Program-made: the position numbers and the translations under genes
The notes under the pieces: model-generated
The model's database searches: none
Told to the model about the DNA's origin: nothing
Seen by the model: the letters and a program-made list of their open reading frames with translations, nothing else
From: Paracoccus aminovorans
GTDB lineage: Bacteria > Pseudomonadota > Alphaproteobacteria > Rhodobacterales > Rhodobacteraceae
Assembly (NCBI RefSeq): GCF_900005615.1
Contig: NZ_LN832559.1
Location: 1,270,837-1,334,836, forward strand
Reading direction: 5' to 3'
Length of the DNA stretch: 64,000 nt
Shown: positions 56,743 to 64,000 of the stretch, one piece after another
Layout of the letters: each line of letters begins with the position of its first letter
How positions within the stretch are numbered: the first letter of the stretch is position 1

Positions 56743-57852
56743 CTATGTTCCGAAGCATCGTCTCAGCTCGGTGAAATTGCTGTAGCCCTGGGTTGGGGAA
56801 CGCCGTACCAGCGCATCTATCAGGTCCATTATGGAAGGTTGCGCGGCACCCTTGCAGTCGACCATGCTCGCCAGATCATTCGCGGACAGAAGGGCATATC
56901 GCCGGTCGGCATCCGTGTCGCCCGACATACGATCGGACTGGAAAAACTCCATCTGCCTTATAAATTCTTCCTTCATCCCCGGCCGGGTACTGTCCCTCAC
57001 CATGCTGGTTATCTTGCGAAAATTCATCAGGGAGCTTCTCGGCGGCGACGTGTTCGCCAGCCAGACAAGGGTTGAAATGTAGTTCTTGTAGAAGTTCGGA
57101 TTTGACGCATCGTCCTGAGCTTGAAGGCTGATATTCAGATAGCTGTTGAGGACTATATCCGCATATGCCGGCTCCTCAAGAATGGCATTCTCGATCTTCA
57201 TCAGGCCAGGTGTGTTGCTGCCTTTTCCGAGCAGGTAGTACCTGTTATAGGTAAGAGCGCTTTTCGCATCCGATGCGGCCTCGATCATGCGTGCGTAGAG
57301 ATTTATCGAATGCTTATCAATGAAATCCGCGGGAATGCCGTCGAAGTGGTTGTTGATTTTCTGCTCGATCTCCGGTGAGAAGCCGTTGACGGCCAGTTCG
57401 GCGCTCAGCCTGTCTCTGCGCGCCGCCCAGTATTCCTGTGCAGGAGCGTAGGAGCGGGGGTCCCAATACACGCCATCGCTCTGGATGTTCTTGGGGTCGA
57501 TGGGCTGGCAGGTTTCGACGATGGGAAATTTTTTGGACTTTGCGAACCGGGCGCATATTTGCGTAATTTTCGTGTAGTCTACGCTCGGGATGCCCCCCTG
57601 TTCCCGTCTTATCAGCCATTTCCCATTTGCGGGCTTCGCGTTGATCTGGTCTGATATCGGGGTTCCCCCCTGATCGGAAAAGAAATCAAGGATGATCGGC
57701 GCATTATCCGCCTGCTTGATATCGGAATCGTATTCCGTTCGGGCGATGATGGTCAGATTGTAATACTGAAAAGGCTCTGCCATCGCAAAATGCGCACCGC
57801 CGAACAGGAAACATATCCCTGCTGCAACGAGATGTCGAGAAGCGCGCGTCAT
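56743..57852 (-). CDS. Secreted hypothetical protein
   Basis: The 369-aa product has a signal peptide (LVAAGICFLFGGAHFAMAEP). No domain is recognisable; notable are four cysteines in the mature part, in ICARFAKSKK, VETCQPI, VDCKGAAQ and LRRCFGT. It may be periplasmic and helical in the C-terminal two-thirds. Lower GC than flanks suggests transfer. Operon with the small membrane protein downstream. Confidence 0.6.
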   Translation of the reverse strand: MTRASRHLVAAGICFLFGGAHFAMAEPFQYYNLTIIARTEYDSDIKQADNAPIILDFFSDQGGTPISDQINAKPANGKWLIRREQGGIPSVDYTKITQICARFAKSKKFPIVETCQPIDPKNIQSDGVYWDPRSYAPAQEYWAARRDRLSAELAVNGFSPEIEQKINNHFDGIPADFIDKHSINLYARMIEAASDAKSALTYNRYYLLGKGSNTPGLMKIENAILEEPAYADIVLNSYLNISLQAQDDASNPNFYKNYISTLVWLANTSPPRSSLMNFRKITSMVRDSTRPGMKEEFIRQMEFFQSDRMSGDTDADRRYALLSANDLASMVDCKGAAQPSIMDLIDALVRRSPTQGYSNFTELRRCFGT

Positions 57853-58007
57853 AACGGCTTACCAAGAGAATCGGCGACAATATAATTTTCTCACATAGGT
57901 TGAGAAAAATCAATAAAATGCCATATGCCCGGGTTTTCGGCACTGCCGCCCCATATATTGCAGAGGCGGAAGGGCGGGACCGGCATCGATCCATGCGCCG
58001 CCGGCTA

Positions 58008-58336
58008 TTATCCGCGCGCGCCCGCCACGATCACCAGCGCGCCCGCCACGCACAGCCCGCCGCCGAGCAGGTCCCAGCGCGAGGGCACCTGCCCCTCGGT
58101 CAGCCACAGCCAGCCGAGCGAGGCGGCCACGTAGATCCCGCCATAGGCCGCATAGGCGCGGCCGGCGAAATCTGCGTTCACGCGGGTCAGCAGCCAGGCG
58201 AACAGCGCCAGAGAGATCATGCCCGGCACCAGCCACAGAGCCGAGCGGCTCAGCCGCAGCCAAGCCCAGAAGGCGAAGCAGCCGGCGATCTCGGCCAGCG
58301 CCGCCAGCACATAGACCGCCAGCGGCGCGGCAAGGG

Positions 58337-58340
<4 letters not shown>
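58008..58340 (-). CDS. YnfA/UPF0060 family membrane protein
   Basis: The 110-aa product has four membrane segments and the family features ([35 protein letters not shown]). It starts at a GTG overlapping the parE stop by 4 bp (GTGA), so is translationally coupled. Function unknown, SMR-like topology. Confidence 0.88.
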
Positions 58341-60307
<1,967 letters not shown>

Positions 60308-60430
60308 GGCACCTGCTCGTCTTGCTCTTTGGGCCGGGGTTATCTCATGGCGGGGCCGGCCGGGGCAAGGGCAAGTGTCGGACAGGCGCCGGGCCGCAAG
60401 GGATGGGGTCGGCCCAGAATGATTCGCGGC

Positions 60431-60463
60431 TGTCAAGAGCGACAAATTGTCTTTTTCTTGACA
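60431..60463. promoter_or_regulatory. Divergent -35-like inverted repeat between parE and ppk2
   Basis: TGTCAAGA (60431-60438) and TCTTGACA (60456-60463) are perfect inverted repeats. Each contains TTGACA on its strand, so they could be the -35 boxes of divergent promoters. No clear -10 was found. Confidence 0.3.
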
Positions 60464-60531
60464 CGCATCAAGGCGGGCGGATTTCTCCGGTGGCATTCTT
60501 CCTCCGTTCAAAAGTGATCGGAGAAGCGCGT

Positions 60532-61584
60532 ATGGATGGTGAAATGGTGACGAGTCAGTCGCGGGCGCATTCCGAGGGTGGTGAGTTGGTCGCCGGGGCA
60601 GGAGCGATTCCCGTCCCGGCGGCTGCTGCGGTGGACGAGCAGCCGGCCGAGGGGGCTGACGCGGCGAAGGGTGCCGACGCGGCGGAGGGCGTGCGGGGAC
60701 CGACCCGCTTTCCCCGCGTCGACCCCGACGCCATCCGGCTGGCCTTCGAGACGGGGCGCTATCCCTATCCTCGCCGCATGGGCCGCGCGGCCTATGAGCG
60801 GGAAAAGGCGCAGCTTCAGGCGGAATTGCTGAAGGTGCAGATCTGGGCGCAGGAGACCGGGCAGAAATTCGTCATCCTGTTCGAGGGCCGCGACGCCGCC
60901 GGCAAGGGCGGCACGATCAAGCGCTTCATGGAGCATCTGAATCCGCGCTTTGCCCGGGTGGTGGCGCTGAACAAGCCCTCCGAGGAAGAGCGGGGGCAAT
61001 GGTTCTTCCAGCGCTATGTCCGGCACCTGCCGACGGCCGGCGAAATGGTGTTCTACGACCGCAGCTGGTACAACCGTGCCGGGGTCGAGCGGGTGATGGG
61101 CTTCTGCTCGCCGGTCGAATACCTGGAGTTCATGCGCCAGGCCCCGGAATACGAGCGGATGCTGGTCCGCTCAGGCATCCGGCTTTACAAATACTGGTTC
61201 TCGGTCACGCGGGACGAGCAGCGCCGCCGCTTCCGCGAACGCGAGACCGACCCGCTGAAGCGCTGGAAGCTGTCGCCCATCGACCTGGCCAGCCTGGACA
61301 AATGGGACGACTACACCGAGGCGAAAGAGGCGATGTTCTTCTATACCGACACCGCCGACGCGCCCTGGACCATCGTCAAGTCGAACGACAAGAAGCGTGC
61401 GCGGCTGAACTGCATGCGGCATTTCCTGGCCACGCTGGACTATCCCGACAAGGACCCGGGCATCGTCGCGCCGCCGGACCCGCTGATCGTCGGCCATGCC
61501 AGCCATGTGATCCACCAGGCCGAGCATATCCTCGGCACTTCACTGCATCCCGACCGGCGGCGCGTGGCGCCGGCGGCGGGCTAG
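60532..61584 (+). CDS. ppk2: Polyphosphate kinase 2
   Basis: The 350-aa product has Walker A GRDAAGKGGTIKRF and the DRSWYNRAGVERVMGF lid/Walker B region of PPK2. It moves phosphate between polyphosphate and nucleotides. The first ~60 residues are Ala/Glu-rich and not part of the domain. No ppk1 or ppx neighbour. Confidence 0.93.
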   Translation: MDGEMVTSQSRAHSEGGELVAGAGAIPVPAAAAVDEQPAEGADAAKGADAAEGVRGPTRFPRVDPDAIRLAFETGRYPYPRRMGRAAYEREKAQLQAELLKVQIWAQETGQKFVILFEGRDAAGKGGTIKRFMEHLNPRFARVVALNKPSEEERGQWFFQRYVRHLPTAGEMVFYDRSWYNRAGVERVMGFCSPVEYLEFMRQAPEYERMLVRSGIRLYKYWFSVTRDEQRRRFRERETDPLKRWKLSPIDLASLDKWDDYTEAKEAMFFYTDTADAPWTIVKSNDKKRARLNCMRHFLATLDYPDKDPGIVAPPDPLIVGHASHVIHQAEHILGTSLHPDRRRVAPAAG

Positions 61585-61618
61585 GGGGCGGCTGGTCCGG
61601 CCGGGGGGCAACCCGGGA

Positions 61619-62278
61619 TCACTCGGGTTCGGCCAGCCGCTCCTGCCACATCTTGCGGAATGCCGGCCGGTCCTGGCAGTCGGAAAGCCAGGCCTGCACC
61701 GCGGGGAACGGCTCCATCAGCTCGCCATGGCCCTGGGCATAGCGCAGCACCTCGGCCAGGTTCAGGTCGGCGACGGTGAAGCGGCCGCCGACCATATGGC
61801 CGTGGCGGGCCAGGTGGTCCTCGATCACCCGCAGCGGCCGCACCAGCCGCTCGGCCGCATGGGCGACCGTGGCCTGCGCCGCGCCGGGCTGGGCCTGGCC
61901 GTTGCGGTGGTTGAACAGGATCACCAGCGCGTCCGGCTCGATCATGGTCGCGGCGTAGAAGCTCCATTGCAGCATCAGCGCATCCTCGACCAGGTCGGCG
62001 GGACCCAGGGGCTGGCCGTGCCTGCGCGCCAGGTGCAGCGTGCAGGCCAGCGATTCGGACAGCACCAGGTCGCCGTCCTGGATCACCGGGATCGCCCCGG
62101 CGGGCGACAGCTTCAGGAAGCTTTCCGAACGCGTGTTCAGGGGCGCGCCGGGCGCATCCGCATCCTCCAGCCGATAGGCCTGGATCACCGGCACCTGCTT
62201 GAAGGGCAGGTCCAGCTCGTGACACAGCCAGATGATGCGCGAGGCGCGCGAGCGGGTGACGCCATAGACGGTCAGCAT
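61619..62278 (-). CDS. Glutathione S-transferase family protein
   Basis: The 219-aa product has the N-terminal thioredoxin fold (TRSRASRIIWLCHELDLPF) and LSPAGAIPVIQDGDLVLSESLA (glutathione gamma-glutamyl site), then a helical C-terminal domain. Substrate unknown. Confidence 0.9.
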   Translation of the reverse strand: MLTVYGVTRSRASRIIWLCHELDLPFKQVPVIQAYRLEDADAPGAPLNTRSESFLKLSPAGAIPVIQDGDLVLSESLACTLHLARRHGQPLGPADLVEDALMLQWSFYAATMIEPDALVILFNHRNGQAQPGAAQATVAHAAERLVRPLRVIEDHLARHGHMVGGRFTVADLNLAEVLRYAQGHGELMEPFPAVQAWLSDCQDRPAFRKMWQERLAEPE

Positions 62279-62315
62279 GGTTCTCTCCCCAATATGCGGC
62301 CGAGGTTAGGCGGGT

Positions 62316-63482
62316 TCACAGGTTCTGGGCAAGATAGCGCATCATGTTGCCGCCCATGACCTTGGCGATCTGCTGTTCGGTCAGGCCCGCATCCATCAGC
62401 GCCTGGGTCAATGCCGCAAGATGGGCCACATCGAAGGGCGCGTCGACCGAGCCATCGTAATCCGATCCCAGCGAGACCGCGTCCTCTCCCACCAGCGCGA
62501 TCGCGGCCTTGATCGAGGCGGCGATGTCGGCGGGGGTCTTGCCGCAGTTCACGTCGGCCCAGAAGCCGATGCCGATGACGCCGCCCTTCTCGGCGATAGC
62601 CTGGACCAGATCGTCGGGCAGGTTGCGCGGTGTCGCGCAATGGCCGTGGATGCCGGTATGGGACAGGATCGGCCGGCTGCCCGGGATCGCCAGCACGTCG
62701 CGCACCACTTGCGGGCCGGCATGGGCCAGGTCGACGATCATGCGCCGCGCCATCATCTGCTCCACCACCTCGCGGCCGAAATCGGTCAGGCCCTCGCCGC
62801 CGGTGCCGTGCAGGCTGCCGCCAAGTTCGTTGTCGAAGAAATGCGTCAGCCCCACCAGGCGGAAGCCGGCGCCGTAAAGCACCTGCAGGTTGGCGATATT
62901 GCCTTCCAGCGGATGCCCGCCCTCGGTCCCCAGCAGCGCGCCGACGGTCCTGGCGCCGTTCTGCCGGGCCTCCAACAGGGTCTGCAGATCCTCGGCCGAG
63001 CGGATCAGCATCAGCTCTTCCGGCGCTTCCTCGGCGGCGCGGCGCAAGGCGGCGGCCTGGACCAGGGCGCGCTCCTTGAGGCTGAACCAGGAAGAGAGCG
63101 GCCGCAACTGGCCGATGAACAGCGGCGTGATATTGTCCGGCGCCTCGGCCGAGTTCCGGCTGTAGTTCTGGCCGCGCGGGCTTTTGGTCACGGTGGCAAA
63201 GACCTGCAGCCCGACATTGCCCTCGACCAGCCGGGGGATGTCGACATGGCCGCGCCCGGCGCGGCGCAGCAGGTCGCGGTCCCACAGCAGGGCGTCGGAA
63301 TGCCAGTCGCCGATCACCAGGCGCTGGTGCAGCGCCTCGGCTTGGGGCGAGACCGGCCACCCCGCCTCGGGCATGGTCACCGGGTTCAGGCGCCGCTCGA
63401 CGAAGCCCGGACCCCAGACTGCCACCGCCGCTGCGGCCAGCACCGCCAGCGCCAGAAGCCAAAGGAAAATGCGCCGGATCAT
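62316..63482 (-). CDS. Membrane dipeptidase (M19 family)
   Basis: The 388-aa product has one N-terminal membrane segment (IFLWLLALAVLAAAAVAVW) and the dipeptidase zinc sites GDWHSDALLW, GTEGGHPLEG, LTHFFDNELGGS, LSHTGIHGHC and GSDYDGSV. It cleaves dipeptides, likely in the periplasm. Start MIRRIFLWL at 63482. Confidence 0.92.
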   Translation of the reverse strand: MIRRIFLWLLALAVLAAAAVAVWGPGFVERRLNPVTMPEAGWPVSPQAEALHQRLVIGDWHSDALLWDRDLLRRAGRGHVDIPRLVEGNVGLQVFATVTKSPRGQNYSRNSAEAPDNITPLFIGQLRPLSSWFSLKERALVQAAALRRAAEEAPEELMLIRSAEDLQTLLEARQNGARTVGALLGTEGGHPLEGNIANLQVLYGAGFRLVGLTHFFDNELGGSLHGTGGEGLTDFGREVVEQMMARRMIVDLAHAGPQVVRDVLAIPGSRPILSHTGIHGHCATPRNLPDDLVQAIAEKGGVIGIGFWADVNCGKTPADIAASIKAAIALVGEDAVSLGSDYDGSVDAPFDVAHLAALTQALMDAGLTEQQIAKVMGGNMMRYLAQNL

Positions 63483-63639
63483 GCGGTCCTCCGTTGTCGT
63501 TGCGGAAAAGCATAGGGCAGAGGCGCGGGGTAGGCGACGAAAAACCTGGCCCGCGGCAAGCAGCGTGATCTGTCCCGGCCCTGCGGTGGAACGGTTTCGA
63601 ACAGACGATCCAAGATCGGGGCGATCCTTCGGGACTGGG

Positions 63640-64000
63640 ATGAATGGGAGTTTGAAGCGGGTGGTCGTGGACACGACAGGAATGGAAAGAATATCGCCCG
63701 CCCGTCCGACGCTTGCCCTATGAGTGGGCGCGGACGCTGCCGACTGGCCCGGCCAAGAAGGCCGGGATCGATATGCGTCAGAGCTATGCGCGTCTTTGCC
63801 CGCGCCGGGCGTTCCAGATCGGCCATGACGTTGATGCTGGCGGGCTCAAGGCGCTACGCCAACTCAAAGCCTATGTCGGCCGGATGCGTGTCCTGTGCCG
63901 GCAATTGCGGGGCGTCCCCCAGAACGCGCTGTGCGGGAAGGTGCCGGACGCTCTGGAACAGATACCGAAGAACAAGGACAAGCCCTATTCCCTGATCGAG
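63640..64000 (+). mobile_element. IS5-type transposase remnant, frameshifted, running off the window
   Basis: Upstream LKRVVVDTTGMERISPARP (first catalytic Asp region) is in one frame; from 63713 LPYEWARTLPTGPAKKAGID, then MRQSYARLC, in another. A small indel near 63719 breaks the gene. No start or left end is recognisable. Confidence 0.7.

Overview
The window is a high-GC alphaproteobacterial chromosome segment. Gene content points to the Rhodobacteraceae, probably Paracoccus or a close relative: a B12-dependent NrdJ ribonucleotide reductase, paired DUF6477/DUF6456 proteins, IalB, LolCD, a Zur-type ZinT locus and MetNIQ. This is inferred from gene content only; there is no 16S gene here.

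Layout. (1) About 1-29.3 kb is ordinary core chromosome: the tail of a FAD-linked oxidase, a LysR/DoxX divergent pair, the methionine transporter metNIQ, tpiA, an A-type Fe-S carrier, rpsD, a zinT-like gene under a perfect Zur-like palindrome, acnA, a BI-1 protein, a quinone oxidoreductase, an XRE regulator, a HisN-type phosphatase, mgtE, a 5-formyl-THF cyclo-ligase, nrdJ with tandem NrdR-like boxes, a DegP-type protease, ialB, a HerA-like ATPase, a peroxiredoxin and lipA. (2) About 29.3-40.9 kb is a mosaic accessory island. It holds remnants of IS5, IS66 and probably IS3 elements, two complete 1,050-bp IS5-family copies in inverted orientation, a third truncated copy, and broken phage genes (HK97 prohead protease, DNA-methylase-like, zinc-finger, HNH, possibly small terminase). 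It also holds AT-rich cargo: a four-helix membrane protein followed by a frameshifted RTX protein, and a secreted HELGH metalloprotease. The island ends beside a tRNA-Asn gene whose 3' end faces it. (3) About 41-63.5 kb is core again: an MBL-fold hydrolase, an EnvZ-like kinase, fabD-fabG-acpP, dps, dnaE, ilvC opposite twin Lrp/AsnC regulators, lolCD-PAP2, a small AT-richer two-gene islet (56.4-57.9 kb), ynfA-parE, ppk2, a GST and an M19 dipeptidase. (4) A broken IS5-type transposase runs off the right edge.

The most interesting cargo is the membrane-protein/RTX pair at 32.1-34.9 kb. The RTX protein has a glycine/alanine-rich hydrophobic segment, three tandem ~115-residue RTX modules and an out-of-frame C-terminal export-like signal. 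The small four-helix protein ends 4 nt before the start of the first RTX reading frame. I read this as a possible pore-forming RTX toxin or bacteriocin with a membrane immunity protein, now decaying. Other leads are a putative intergenic sRNA with a CUUCCUCCCU anti-Shine-Dalgarno stretch (about 24.13-24.21 kb), clustered GGCGAAGCC palindromes, and a 159-bp MITE-like element at 53.03-53.19 kb.
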